Shown: positions 38,419-51,645, counted from the first letter of the stretch. The stretch is DNA of 64,000 bases from Neocallimastix lanati (nom. inval.) (GCA_016946835.1 JACVTC010000154.1:62001-126000), one strand, 5' to 3'. The notes: generated from the letters alone by a model not told the origin. A program made the numbers and translations.

Positions 38419-38615
38419 TAATAATATATAAATCTATTTTATTATTGTTATTACTTTTATTTTTATTTGCTATTAATATTATATATATTATATGTAATAA
38501 AATGGTAACTGTAAGTTATATTTAAATATTATTAATTTTTTTATAAAATAAATAAATAAACAAATATTATACTATTAAATAATAAAACAAAAAAAATTTT
38601 CCATTTCTCTAATAG

Positions 38616-38658
<43 letters not shown>

Positions 38659-38674
38659 TATACATTTGATTTAT
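37782..38674. other. Gene-free stretch downstream of TUP1
   Basis: The first 150 bases are the flank shared (inverted) with about 50430-50565. The rest is AT-rich with poly-A at about 38244-38280, (AT)n at about 38401-38420 and (TTTA)n at about 38618-38658 just after the TUP1 stop codon, where the transcript 3' end should lie. Confidence 0.6.
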
Positions 38675-40357
38675 TTATGCTTGAGTATATCTCCAAATTC
38701 TTGCTTTTCGATCACCCGAACCTGTAGCAAACATACCTCCCATTGGACTTAACGCTATACTTATAACTAATATTAATTAATAAAATAAAAATAATTCAAT
38801 TTTAATATTATTAAAATATAAATACAATAAAAATATAAATATATAAATTATATGATAATATAAAAAAAAAAAAAAATACCAGAATTATTATGGCCTTGCA
38901 ACATAAATTGTGTTACTGATGATGGATCTCCATTATAACCTTGATTTGTACTCCAGAATGTAACAGTTCTATCCTTACTACCACTAACAACCCATTCTTG
39001 ACCATCACCACGATTATTTGAAAATTGATGGAATGGACTAAATCCTACACTAAGAACAAAGTCTCGATGACCAGCAAATGTGTGACGACATTTTCTAGTA
39101 ACAATAGGCTCGAAAATGCTTTTATCCTTTATTTCTTCTGATAAATATTGTAAAGTTTCAGGTGATATATCCCAAATTTTTAATGTTTTATCTAATGAAC
39201 CAGACACGATAGATTTACCATCATTAGAAAAAGCAACACTGTAAACAGAATCAGTATGGCCATCGAAACGTTCAAGAAGTTGACCAGTTCTAGTATCCCA
39301 TAATCTTACTATTTTATCTAATGATCCCTGTTTTATTTTTTAAAAAAATAATAAAAGAATATATTTTGTATATATATATATTATTATAATCAATAAATTT
39401 CCATTTTTAAATTTCTATTGTATTTTTGAATATTAATTTTGTAATATATATAAATATATATATATATATATATTATAATTACCGCAGCAACACAAAGACC
39501 ATCAATTGGACTTATAGCAACGCTTGTAACACCTGAATCCTTCATTTGAGTATCTTTAGTATTTGGCACAGTTGGATCATTTTCATTCATCATTGTTAAT
39601 ATACAATTTCTGGTATCCATACTCCAAACCTTTTTATGTATTTATTTATTTATTTATTTATTTTAAATAAAAATATTTTTTTTATTATATTATTATTTAT
39701 TAATTATATATTATTAATAATTAATTTGGTTTGTCATTTCGTAATAAAAATTCATATTTTTACAATAATATATATATATATATTTAATTTAATATTAATA
39801 AAGATTGTATTATATATTATAATTTACCTTAACGGTACGATCACCACTGCCACTAACAATTGTTTTTCCATCTTTTGACCAATCTAAACTATAAATATCT
39901 TGATCATGACCAGCCCAATTGTATAAAATTTGTTTCTTTTTAATATCCCATACTCTTACAATTCTATCTTCGGCACCAGTAGCTAAATAACGACCACATG
40001 GTGAGAAACAAACACTACGAATATACAAATCACCATCTTTTGGTGTTGATTTTTCAACTAATTCACTATTTTAATAATTATTTTCATTAAATATAATTAA
40101 ATAAATATTTTTAGATAAAAATATTAATATAATGTATATTAATTTATTAAAATTTAATTTATATTATTTTTTCTTACCAAACTTTTTGACCATTAGCAAC
40201 ATCAAAAATTTGAGATACTCTATTACAACCAGTAGCTAAGAATTTACCATCACTAGAAAACTTTACGCAGCATACAACACTTTCATATTTTAACAATAAA
40301 GCATTTTAATTAATATACATAAACACATTATTATTACAATTAGTACTTTTTTATTTT

Positions 40358-40393
<36 letters not shown>

Positions 40394-41583
40394 TTTTTGT
40401 TTTTGTTTTCTTAATATATAATTATATAATTGCTATTTTTTATTTTTTAATAATGTAAATTAATTAAATATATATATATATAATTTAAATAATTATTACC
40501 TATCATGTTCAAGATTATGTACTAAATCAACATTTAATAATCTTGGTGCTTTTGGATTATACACTACTAACCAATCTGGTCCATCTCTTTTATATTCGCT
40601 TGGAATTTTATCTGGATCGAGATCACAAATACCAGTAATAACCTGTTCTTGTATCACTTGCTATTATAATTATTTAATTTTTTTAATTTTATTTATTAAT
40701 AATATTTCAATTTTATCCAAAATTTTTTGCTTAAATAACTATTTTGAAAAAAAAAAAAATTAAATACATTATTATTTGTTCTTAATAATTGTGGTGGTGG
40801 TGGTGGTCGATAGTAATTTTCCTCAGTTTTTATTTGTTTTTGACGAGGCGATTCATTTTGTATATTACCATTCATATATGCTGTTTATGTGATTTAATAA
40901 AAATTATTTTTATAAACATATTTTTCATTATTTAAATGAATATAAATAAAATTAATACATAAAAATATAAGTTTCATATAGATTACTTCGATATATATTT
41001 GTTATTAATCCTTATTTAAACACAATAATTTACCATCTCTATTATTATTTAAATTTGGTGGTGGTGGCACATTTTCATTAAATCTATTTCTCATTCTTAT
41101 ATCTGGATTCATATTTGACATTCCCGCATTTTCTAATTCCATTTTTAATTTTTTTATTTCTTGTTTATATTGACGTTCCATTTCCAAATGTTTATTTTCA
41201 AATTGAATTAATAATTCTCTCATTTTCATTATTTCATTTTCTTGTTCATTCACTTATAAATATATTTATTTTATTTGTTATAATTTCAATGTATTAAACG
41301 GAACGATCGATAAAATAAACATTACGAAATTTAACAAAGATTAAAAATTTATTAATTTATTAATTTTTTTCAAATTAATTTGTTTTTAAAATAAAAGACT
41401 AAGCATCTCTTAATCCTTACTTTTTGCTTCGCAATCCTTAAATTGGCTTTGATATTGATTTCTCTCTTGCAATATTTTATCGAATTCCATTTTAGCAAAA
41501 TCCATCATTTCATAAAAGGTTGGATTTTGATTTGATTTCATATTGCCATTACCATTATTTGGTAACATATGTCTATTATACAT
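38675..41583 (-). CDS. TUP1: TUP1 WD40 transcriptional corepressor, nine exons
   Basis: Exons on the minus strand: 41583-41421, 41252-41034, 40880-40768, 40660-40500, 40279-40178, 40065-39828, 39629-39483, 39327-38880 and 38766-38675, joining in frame to 560 residues. The N-terminal helix (about 17-105, [20 protein letters not shown] onward) is the Tup1 tetramerisation and Ssn6/Cyc8-binding region. A Pro-rich linker with PPPP and PPPPP runs follows. [20 protein letters not shown] and [20 protein letters not shown] then lead into seven WD repeats to the end ([14 protein letters not shown]). Clear WD units include [51 protein letters not shown] and [12 protein letters not shown]. With Cyc8, Tup1 represses many promoters by recruiting deacetylases. 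The length is close to that of Tup1 proteins of other fungi. Confidence in the exon joins is high because all phases agree. Confidence 0.96.
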
Positions 41584-42570
41584 GTTGATTATATTTTATT
41601 TGGTATCTATAAAAATCTTAATATTATTATAAAGAAATAAAATATATATTACTTAATAAATATAAATATATATATATAATAAAATATAATAAAATAAATA
41701 AAATTAATTTTATCTTTATTGTTAATAATATTAATTGTTATTATATAATAACAATATTATATATATCAAATATTAAAATTATATATATATTTTATTAAAA
41801 CAATATATACATAAAAAATAATATTTTATTTTGCATTTAATTTCTTTATTTTCAACTATTTTAATTTAGGTTTTATTATATTATGATTATTTATTTTAAA
41901 TTTATATTCTCATTTTTATATAATTAAGATTTATATGATCATTCATATTATTATGATGAATTATTCATAGATAAATACGATCAAATATTATTAAGTATTT
42001 TTAATATAATAACTGAAGATAATAGTGAATATAAAAAAATAATATTTCTTGTTTAATACTTAATGATTTTTAAAAAATTTATTTTATTTTTATCTTTATA
42101 ATAATTTGCCTTAATTTTAATTTTCATAAAGTTTATTTGATGAAAAATATAAATTGATTAGTTCTGAACTTGTTTTATTACTTTTATTATTTTATTATTG
42201 TTTTACTTTTTCCTTTTTTTTTTTTTTTTTTTTTTTAATTTACTTTTTTTTTTATAAAAATATATATATAATTCCAATTATATATCAAAAAAAAAAAATA
42301 ATATAAATGAATTATTTGAAAATTAAAAAAAAAAAAAAAAACCTTTATCATCTTTAAAAATTTAATTAAATAAAAATTTAACAAAATAATATTATATAAT
42401 ATAAAAGTTTCATATATTAAATTATTAAATATCATAAAAAAGGAATTTCATATTTACTTTTTCCTGTAAAAAAAAAAATAAATATTATATCAAACAATAG
42501 TTTTATTTAATCTTTTACATTAAAAATTATAATAATTTTAGTTATGACTTTTTTTATGATTACTAATAAA

Positions 42571-42633
<63 letters not shown>

Positions 42634-44865
42634 ACAAATAGACCTCTTTATTTTTATTTATTATTTTATTTTAATTGATACCATTTGTTATTTTAACTAA
42701 TAATATCAATTAAGAAAAATTTATATATATATATATAAATACTATACATATACATATAATAAATCAATATATTTCTTATAATTATTTTAAATATGTTAAT
42801 TTATTAAATTTTTATAGTTAATTAAAATCTATTTTATTTAGATTAATATTTGTTAACCAATATTAATCTCAAATAATTCATTATATCATTAAATTTTTTC
42901 CTCTAAAATATATTACATATAATACTATTTATAATTATTAGAAGTGCATATGGTAAGATTAAATACATGTTGGGAAAGTGTTTATAACTTTTATATATAT
43001 TATAAAAATAAGTATAATTATTTATTATAATATATAAGGTATAAAATTATTAATATAAATAAATCAATAGATAAAATAAAATGTGGATTTAAATAAAAAT
43101 GTAATGATGTAATGTAATTCATTACGTATTTAATAATAATTATTCTATTTTATACTTAATATATTAATAAAATTATAAAAAAAAAAACTTATAATATATC
43201 AAAATGAAATATAACAATTAAAATAAATCATGTTATATATATAATAAATTCAATTTATTTAATTATTATGTAATATTTATTTAGATTTTGATTTTGATTT
43301 TTTTTTGATTTTGATTTTTTTTTATTTTGATTTTATTTTAGCTTTTTAAAATTTTTAATAATTTAAAAAAAAAATTTTTTTTATTAACATTAATATAAAA
43401 ATTGTGTTTTTTAATAATATTTTTTTTTGCGTAATATATATAAAATTCTAAATAATTACATTAATTATAGATTCACAAATATATACCTGAAATTAAAAAA
43501 TAGACTATCTAAATTTTCTGTTCATTAAGATTTGTTATTAACAATTTATTAAAAAAATTTTTACACCAAATTTATATATATTATTTTTATATTTTTTAAT
43601 TATTATCTGTTATTAATTAATTAATTATTCGCAAGACATATTTTTTAATTTGAATTCTATTAGCAATATAGAAATGATAATTTTTTAACTGAAAAATCTT
43701 TTTCTAATATTTCCATTAATTTGAAAGACCAATTAACGAAAAATTACTGATTACTATAATATTATATAACATTATAAATTATATCTTATATTTTATACAA
43801 CGTTCCAATTTTACAAACTAAAAATAAATGTTTAATTAATAATTAAGTTTTAATGCTAATACAGATACATATTTATCGAATAATCAAGCAACTTAGTAGA
43901 ATATATCTATATCACTTAAGTAGAATATGTGTCCATATGGACACACGATATGTACCCAAATGCTAGTAATTCCCTTTTAAGTATATTAAATAACAGTATT
44001 TGTGTAACCCTCATGGCCCACCGTTAGGACATAAACTTGTTTATATTATTTAAGAGATTTTAGAACAATATAGATATATGGGGAAATACTTATTTTAACC
44101 CTAACCACCATATTTTGTAAGAACCTCTTGTGAGAAAAACTTGGAAAATAGTCTAAAGGCGGGATTGAACCCGGAGCTTAAAAAAGTAATATATGTTGAT
44201 ATATATAAATTAAATTTGATAATAAATCAAAATTTATATTGAATTGCATTATTCTAAATGTATTTTATAATATATATATATATTCAAACTAGAATAAATA
44301 ATTTGCTATTGCTAATTAGTTATGAAAAAAAGTGATAACAAATTAAATCTATAATATAAAATAATATATTATATACATAATTTTTAAAAATCTAAATATA
44401 TATATTTTTTAATTAGTCAATAGATAATAAACTCTGATAATTTAAATAAAGATTTTAGTATTAATAATAAGTAAACTTTTTCAATAATTTATTATAATAA
44501 GTTAATTAAAACCAACAATTGATTATATTTAAAAGAAATAATATATAATTAATTTTACAAAAGTAAAAAATATATTAAAATATATACTAAATTTAATAAA
44601 AAATTAAATTTGGAATTTAGAATTTTCATAAGCTTTTATTTCATCTAAACCTCGATATTTATATACATAGTAATAACACTAATTATTTTAAATTTTATCA
44701 TCAAAAAATAAAAAATAAAATAAAACTATAATTAATGCTTAGATTTAATTATATATTGTAATAATTATTGTAATTACTAATTATTTATATTTTTCTTTTG
44801 TTTGTAAAATCAATTCTTACATTTATTAATAATCTGGCAATATAATATAATTTATGTATTAATAA
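41584..44865. other. Gene-free stretch upstream of TUP1
   Basis: The first several hundred bases upstream of the TUP1 ATG (41584-42200) presumably include its promoter; no motif is distinctive. The remainder is AT-rich with poly-T at about 42577-42632. A less AT-rich island at 43930-44180 is described separately. Confidence 0.55.
43930..44185. other. GC-richer island with a box-B-like segment
   Basis: The composition rises above the surroundings. On the minus strand 44160-44180 reads ctccgggttcaatcccgcc, which contains a good match to the internal B box (GGTTCRANYCC) of tRNA genes. No A box, D arm or anticodon arm can be placed upstream of it, so it is not a tRNA gene. It could be a tRNA-derived SINE remnant or part of another element. 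Confidence 0.35.
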
Positions 44866-44866
44866 A

Positions 44867-44965
44867 ATTTATCATTCTTTATTTCCTCATGATCAGTAAC
44901 ACCAAATGAATTCTTTATCAATGGAAAACCTGGAATGTGTCCAAGGAAATCCATGACTATTGTAA
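44867..44965 (-). pseudogene. Short unidentified coding-like fragment
   Basis: On the minus strand a frame of about 30 codons beginning ATG at about 44955 reads MDFLGHIPGFPLIKNSFGVT, then DHEEIKNDKFY and a stop. Its composition is richer and more protein-like than the surroundings. It loosely recalls the first external loop of fungal sugar transporters, but the match is too short to name. It is probably a gene fragment. Confidence 0.25.
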
Positions 44966-46020
44966 ATATAGTTAAATATCTGAAATTTTATGGAAAAATT
45001 CAAATTGGTTTCAATATATTATAAATATTGTAAAAACATGTTAATAAAAATATATTAATTTATTATTAAATTTTGTATATTCAATAATATTTTGTAAAAT
45101 ATATTTTGAAAAGAGATATAAAGAATAAAAAGTAAAATATTAAACTAAATAAATCATATAAAATTATTGATATATCAGAATATTCTTTCCATATATCAAA
45201 TAATTCTTTATCATATAAATTTTTTGTAATTATTCTAATTAATTGATTAATATAAAGAATTAATATAAAAGTTAAATATTTTAATATTTTAATATTTTCT
45301 TTTATTTATTTCATTCTTTTCTTTTTTCTTATTAAAACTACAGATGTTGTAATTTATAATCTTAATTTACAGACAAAACAAAATTCATTGATTCTTAAGA
45401 AATCATATGGTACAATTAATTTGAGAGTTTAATTATTTTTTCACTAAAGGTAATTTGTATTGATAAAAAAAAATTTTTTTTTCTCAATATATAGATTGTT
45501 TATAAATAAATTTTATTTTTATTATTATTATTATTATTTTTTGATTTTGATTTTGATTTATGTGTTTTTTTTTTTTTTTTATAATATAGTTTTAAATATA
45601 TAATTTTTATGAGTATAATACTTATATTTATTTACAATATTTACAATATCTTTTAATAAAATTTTTTAATTATTTAATTACTTTTTTATAAATATTTTCT
45701 ATTTTAAATAGAATAATTATTTATTTAATTTTATTTTATTTTTTTAATATTCTTTAAAGAAATTACCTAAATAACAATAAATTTAAAATTGATATTATTA
45801 ATTTTTATATGGCAATTACATGTTCATTTTATCTTTTAGAATATTCTATAGAATATTTAAATGAATTTTAAAAATTTAAAAAATAGTATTAAAAAATTAT
45901 TAATTGATAATATAAATGATACAGTTAATGATTATATGTAACTTGATTTTTTTTTTAGACTATGAGCAAACTTTATTTAATAATATTTATTAAAAAAGTA
46001 TGCAACTTTGTTAAATAAAA
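44966..46020. other. Gene-free AT-rich stretch
   Basis: No exon or RNA gene is visible. It holds a short (ATT)n at about 45520-45540 and poly-T at about 45565-45580. Confidence 0.55.
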
Positions 46021-46026
46021 TTTTTA

Positions 46027-46772
46027 AAAAAATAAAAAATAAAATAAAATAAAATAAAATAAAATAAAATAAAATAAATAGTAGAATATTGAATATAAGT
46101 ACAGATTGAATAAAATAAAATAAAATAAAATAAATAGTAGAATATTGAATATAAGTACAGATTGAATAAAGTAAAATAAAATAAAATAAATAGTAGAATA
46201 TTGAATATAAGTACAGATTGAATAAAATAAAATAAAATAAAATAAATAGTAGAATATTGAATATAAGTACAGATTGAATAAAATAAAATAAAATAAAATA
46301 AATAGTAGAATATTGAATATAAGTACAGATTGAATAAAATAAAATAAAATAAAATAAAATAAAATAAAATGAATAGTAGAAACATAAATATAAGTACAGA
46401 TTGAATAAAATAAAATAAAATAAAATAAAATAAAATAAAATAAAATGAATAGTAGAAACATAAATATAAGTACAGATTGAATAAAATAAAATAAAATAAA
46501 ATAAAATAAAATGAATAGTAGAAACATAAATATAAGTACAGATTGAATAAAATAAAATAAAATAAAATAAAATAAAATGAATAGTAGAAACATAAATATA
46601 AGTACAGATTGAATAAAATAAAATAAAATAAAATAAAATAAAATGAATAGTAGAAACATAAATATAAGTACAGATTGAATAAAATAAAATAAAATAAAAT
46701 AAAATAAAATAAAATAAAATAAAATAAAATAAAATAAAATAAAATAAAATAAAATAAAATAAAATAAAATAA
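46027..46772. repeat. Two-block minisatellite of (AAAAT)n plus spacer
   Basis: Ten spacer units are separated by (AAAAT)n. The first five (block A) share a spacer with gtagaatattgaatataagt and repeat with an exact period of 56 bases (gtag at 46081, 46137, 46193, 46249, 46305). The next five (block B) carry gtagaaacataaatataagt and are spaced 76, 66, 66 and 66 bases. The array ends in a long pure (AAAAT)n run. The spacing changes are multiples of the pentamer. The three long minus-strand frames across it are artefacts of the repeat. Confidence 0.95.
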
Positions 46773-48222
46773 AAAATATAATCAAATTTAAAAAAATACA
46801 CTTTAAATATTCTTTTATAAGATTAAAAAAAATTAAGATAACTAAAATTATATAATAAATTTATCATTTATATCTAAGGTTTTCAGTAATAATTTAAAAG
46901 AACTTTTAATAATTTTTATTTGTTCAATTTTAGTTATTACGAATTATTAATATAATTATTACATCATTATATAAAGATTTAATAAAATAAGTTATTATTA
47001 ATCATTTACAAATATATATTATTTGCTCCTTTAGTTCTTCTCATTCGTTAATGATAATAAAAAATTTTTAATAAGAAATAAAATAATAATAATAATTAAA
47101 TTATTATTTGATTCCTTATTAAAAATTTTTTTCTTTGCATTATCGTTTCAACTTTTTACACTCTTGAGAATGGTAGAGTCTATTAGTAATTAATTGATCA
47201 TAGTATAAAAATTACTAATACCAATAAAAAAATATCAATAAGATATTCTGTAAGGCCTTTACATTATTTTTTAAGATTAAAAATTTTTTTCTTTGCATTA
47301 TCGTTTCAACTTTTTACACTCTTGAGAATGGTAGAGTCTATTAGTAATTAATTGATCATAGTATAAAAATTACTAATACCAATAAAAAAATATCAATAAG
47401 ATATTCTGTAAGGCCTTTACATTATTTTTTAAGAAGTAAATAAAAAATGATAATCATATTTAAAAATAAAAAATTTAAATATTCTATAATAATATTAAAG
47501 AAAATTTAATATATCTAAAATTACAAATAAATGTATTATTTACACTCTGAGTTTTCAATTTTTATTACAATTAAATTATAATTTTTTTTTCTTTGCTTTA
47601 ATTATATTTCTTAATTGTTATTATTACAATTATTACTATTATATAAATTAATTAAAATAAATTTTCATAAAAACTAAATCATTCACAAATTTATAATTTT
47701 AGTTCTGGTTTTAAATATTAATTTAAAAAAATTCTATTTTTTATAATTTTTTTTTTCTTTATTATTTGATAATTTTTGAACTTTTTTTTTTTATTTTTTA
47801 TTTTTTATATTTTTTATTTATATTTTTTGTTTTTATTGTTTTTATAATAACGTATGTTAAGGCAGTGTCACCATTTTATTAGTAGAATTAAAATTAACAT
47901 TAATTTATAATATATATTCAATTAGGTAAGAGCCAAAACGACTTCTATTTCAGAATTTATTAGTTTGGATAAATATGTTTAATAGTCATTTTAATAATTT
48001 TATCTTTTATTTTTATATATATATATAATAACTTTATATATTGATTAATTTTATTATATTAATGATTTTTATATATAAATTTATTATTAATATTTTATTA
48101 TTTATTTTGTTATTTGTCTTGAATTTATTATTTTAAAAATATGTTTTATTTTTTTGTTTTACAGTTTTTTTTTTTTTTCCTTTTTTTTTTTTTTTTTTTT
48201 TTTTTTATTATTATTATTATAA

Positions 48223-48253
<31 letters not shown>

Positions 48254-48260
48254 TTATTAA

Positions 48261-48291
<31 letters not shown>

Positions 48292-49252
48292 TTTAAAGTT
48301 TTTTTCTATTGATTTATTTTTTGATATTGTAATATATACTTTAAAAATAATTATTTAATACTAAGTATATATATTTTAAAATTAATTGTTTAATACTAAG
48401 TGTTTATATTAAATTGAATATTTTATATGAGGTTCAAAAATTTTTTTCTTATTAAACTTAAAATATTTAAAACAAAGATATTTATACAATTCAAAAAATA
48501 AAATTTCATTTTAATAAAATAAACCGATGAAATAATTTCTGTAAATAAAATAATGAAATTTCCATTTTAACTTTTCTCTAACCAACAGTTTATCATTTCA
48601 TTATTCAATTTAATTTATTGATTATATAATTTATAAAAGAATTTTATACTGAATAATTGCAATAATTATTTTATTACTAATATTACAATACTACAATACT
48701 ATATAAAGCATTTTCATGTATATATTACTTGTTTTTCATTTTTAAATTTCAAATTTAGAAGATTATATTTTAATATTATTTATATTATTACGATTATTTT
48801 CATTAATTAATAATTATAAATAAGAAAAATTATTGAATTTTTCATATATACTTTCTTCTAATTTTTTGCATCGCCAGTGTTGCCATATTATCTATAAATC
48901 ATTATGAATACGAATAAATCACAATATTGAAATATTTAACTTTATTATAAAATTATATTTATAATAAAATTAAATAAAATTTTATTAATAAAAATTTTAT
49001 CAGTATAACTTTTGTAAATAATATTTTTGCTATTATTTATTAGTATTATATTATATATTAATATTAAAAGTTAAAAAGAAGTAGTAAATATTATATAAAG
49101 TGCACTTTGATATCCAAAAATATTTATTATTATTATAATTTAATCCCTAAGCCAAATTTATTATCATATATTTATTATCTGCATCAACAAAAAATAAAAA
49201 TATTAAAATATTTATATTATTCATTAATAAAATTTATATGTGTTATTTTTTC

Positions 49253-49283
<31 letters not shown>

Positions 49284-49498
49284 ATTTATTTATTTTTAAT
49301 GTAGTAAAAATTTTCTTATTAATTATTTTATATTGTATTATATTATATATATATAATATATAAAATTAAAATATAATTTAAATATCCAATAATTTCTTTT
49401 AAATTGATTTATTGTAAAATTTAAGAAAAAAAAATATTAAAATAGTATTATTATTTTATTAACAATAAAAATTATATCGTCAAATAATAATAAATAGA
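46773..49498. other. Gene-free stretch
   Basis: Apart from the 158-bp tandem duplication at 47119-47434, this is AT-rich filler with long poly-T (48180-48206) and (AT)n runs (48225-48285). No coding exon is recognised. Confidence 0.55.
47119..47434. repeat. Perfect 158-bp tandem duplication
   Basis: Bases 47119-47276 are repeated as 47277-47434 with no difference that I can find by eye. The unit includes ctttgcattatcgtttcaac and gatattctgtaaggccttta and is less AT-rich than the flanks. Identity across the whole unit implies a very recent duplication or an assembly artefact. Confidence 0.92.
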
Positions 49499-50200
49499 AT
49501 GAAATCTTTTACTTTATTATTTGTTTTAATTTTTATAGCTTCAACTTATATTATGCTAATACTATTATCTTTCCAAATCTTTTAAGAAGAGATAATACGG
49601 TTGTATCTGAAGAATGTGTTAATGAAAATAAAAATTCTGAATATAGTAATGAATGTATGCCGATAATTACTATAGGCAATTATAAACAAGCATGTACTAG
49701 TATCAATTCAGAAAAATGTAAAAACTTTTTTAATGATCCATCAAAATATTTACCAATTTGCAGTAAGGATCTTCAATTTAGTGAGATTTTACAACCCCTT
49801 TTATTTAAAGATTTAGTAAATGGATTATTCTAAATGTTTAACTGATGAAGAAGGTAATTTATGTCCATATTCTATTTATACAATCACTCAAACGGGTCAA
49901 GAAGATGCTTTAATGGATACATGTAAATCTAAAAAATGTACTGAATCTTTAATTGATGCTCTTAAAGATGTTAATATCGATCAATATGCAGCTTATTAAA
50001 ATTTATCTTTCACTACTGGAAGTTATTCTTATCAAGATTTAAATGCTGTAAAAAATATAATTTCTACATTAAAATCTGAAAAATGCAAATCTTCCTATAC
50101 TACAAGTGATACAGTTGACACAAGCAGTGCTTATATTAAAAATACTAATAATATTTTATTAATTTCATTATTATTATTACTATTATTATTATTATATTGA
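49499..50200 (+). pseudogene. Broken secreted Cys-rich protein gene
   Basis: ATG at 49499 opens a signal peptide (MKSFTLLFVLIFIASTY). The frame then shifts near 49550 and continues as ANTIIFPNLLRRDN and a Cys-rich region (SEECVNENKNSEYSNECMPI, QACTSINSEKCKNFF). A second shift near 49815-49825 moves to the frame MDYSKCLTDEEGNLCPYSIY, and a TAA at 49997-49999 interrupts it after DQYAAY. The same frame resumes (SYQDLNAVKNIISTLKSEKC) to a hydrophobic C-terminal tail (LLISLLLLLLLLLY) and TGA at 50200. Intact, this would be a secreted, probably GPI-anchored Cys-rich surface protein of about 230 residues. Two frameshifts and one stop make it a pseudogene, unless they are assembly errors in AT-rich DNA. 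No GT-AG intron would repair the shifts. Confidence 0.75.
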
Positions 50201-51645
50201 ATAAACCAAAATATATAAATACTATTTTATAGAAAACTTAATATAAAAAAATTAAAAAGAATTATAATGTTTAATTCGATAACATAAAATTTAAAATTTT
50301 GTAAAGTATTTGAAATTCATACCTTTCATGATATAAAACAAATATGTGTAGTAACATATTTGTATATTTAATATTAATTATTAAATATTAAATTTATATC
50401 TTTTTGATAATAATTATTTTATTTTATTTTATTTCAATATGTATTATTATAATTATAATAATTATAATACTTTAATTCATATAAAATTTATATAGTTCTA
50501 TATATTAGAATATATAATTAATATATTACCTATTTCTTATAAATGGATTCAATTATTTATATTAGAAATAGAGGACTCTCTTGTAAAATTTTGAGGAATT
50601 AGAATTATTATTTTAATTGTACGAATATTATAATTTTATTAATAAAATTTACTAAACTACCATTATTTAAAACCCACTGCTTATAAATTATTGCACATAA
50701 AAGTCCCGTATATCATTCATTTAATCACATGGTAAATTCATGTGAATTAATGTTTTGGTAAATATAATTATAATATGAATTTAATTTAATATTAATCAAA
50801 AATCATTTTACAAAATTTGAATAAATATAATTTTTTTTTTTTTTTTTTTATTAAAAATGTAATTACAATATGAATTTAATTTAATGTTAATCAAATATCT
50901 TTTATAAAATAACAAAAATTAATAGATTTGATTAAGTACAATTTTTTTTTTATTAAAATGTAAATTAATTTTATATTCAAATTAATTCTATTATATCTAT
51001 ATTATTAATAATTATTAATAATTACCCCTAAGGCATATATAATATATTTATATAAAAAAAAAACATAATATATAACCACTTTTTTGTAATAAAAAAGAAA
51101 AGAAAATATTCATAAAAATATTTTTACTGTATAATTTTAAAAACTATACAATCATTTAATAGAAATAATTGTAATAGATATACATTCACATTAAATATTA
51201 TATAATTATTGATTATTACAATTTTTAAAATTTTGAGAAAAAAAAATTTTTTTAAAAATATTATTAAAGATTATGAAATTCACAAGTTCATCATAAATAT
51301 CAATAAAGAAAAAATAAAATAACATAAAATAATAAAATAAAATAAAATAAATAAAACAAAGGAAAGAGATAAAGGAAAAGAATATATTTAAAGAATATAC
51401 TATTAATAAAAATTCATATATATATAAATAAAAGATTATTTAAAAAATAATAATTAAATTAATAAAACAATTAAAATATAAATACAAAAGTAAAACGAAT
51501 TATCTTTTTTTTTTTTTTTTTTTTTTTCAAATAAAGATTAATTTTATAAGTACATTAATTATCAATTATTAATAACCATTAATAACTGAATAAATCATTT
51601 GAGCAAAAGAAGTACCAAATTTTAAATATTTTATAATAATTAAAA
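50201..51645. other. Gene-free stretch with inverted repeat copy
   Basis: This contains the inverted copy of the 37-kb repeat (50430-50735). After it, two similar segments (about 50765-50850 and 50860-50950) share atatgaatttaatttaat and may be a diverged duplication. Poly-T lies at about 51505-51527. The final 100 bases are the leader of the first PAP2 gene. Confidence 0.6.
50430..50735 (-). mobile_element. Second copy of the 37-kb repeat, inverted
   Basis: Read on the plus strand, this matches the reverse complement of about 37620-37935. It includes the flank (taattcatataaaatttata), the terminal aaatagaggactctcttgta near 50566, the arm, and gcacataaaagtcccgtata up to the centre (tcacatgg where the other copy has tcacgtga). 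The second arm of the foldback is missing here. This copy and 37433-37781 are therefore related by more than the foldback itself. Confidence 0.8.

Noticed and set aside
44155-44260. tRNA gene on the minus strand
   Set aside because: A B-box-like segment is present, but no A box, D arm, anticodon arm or acceptor stem can be built around it.
46027-46772. CRISPR-like regular array
   Set aside because: The spacers are identical within each block and the repeats are pentamer runs. The context is eukaryotic with introns and there are no cas genes. It is a minisatellite.
45977-46801. Three overlapping long minus-strand frames (124-274 codons)
   Set aside because: All three are translations of the (AAAAT)n minisatellite in different frames. 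They are open only because the repeat contains no stop on that strand.
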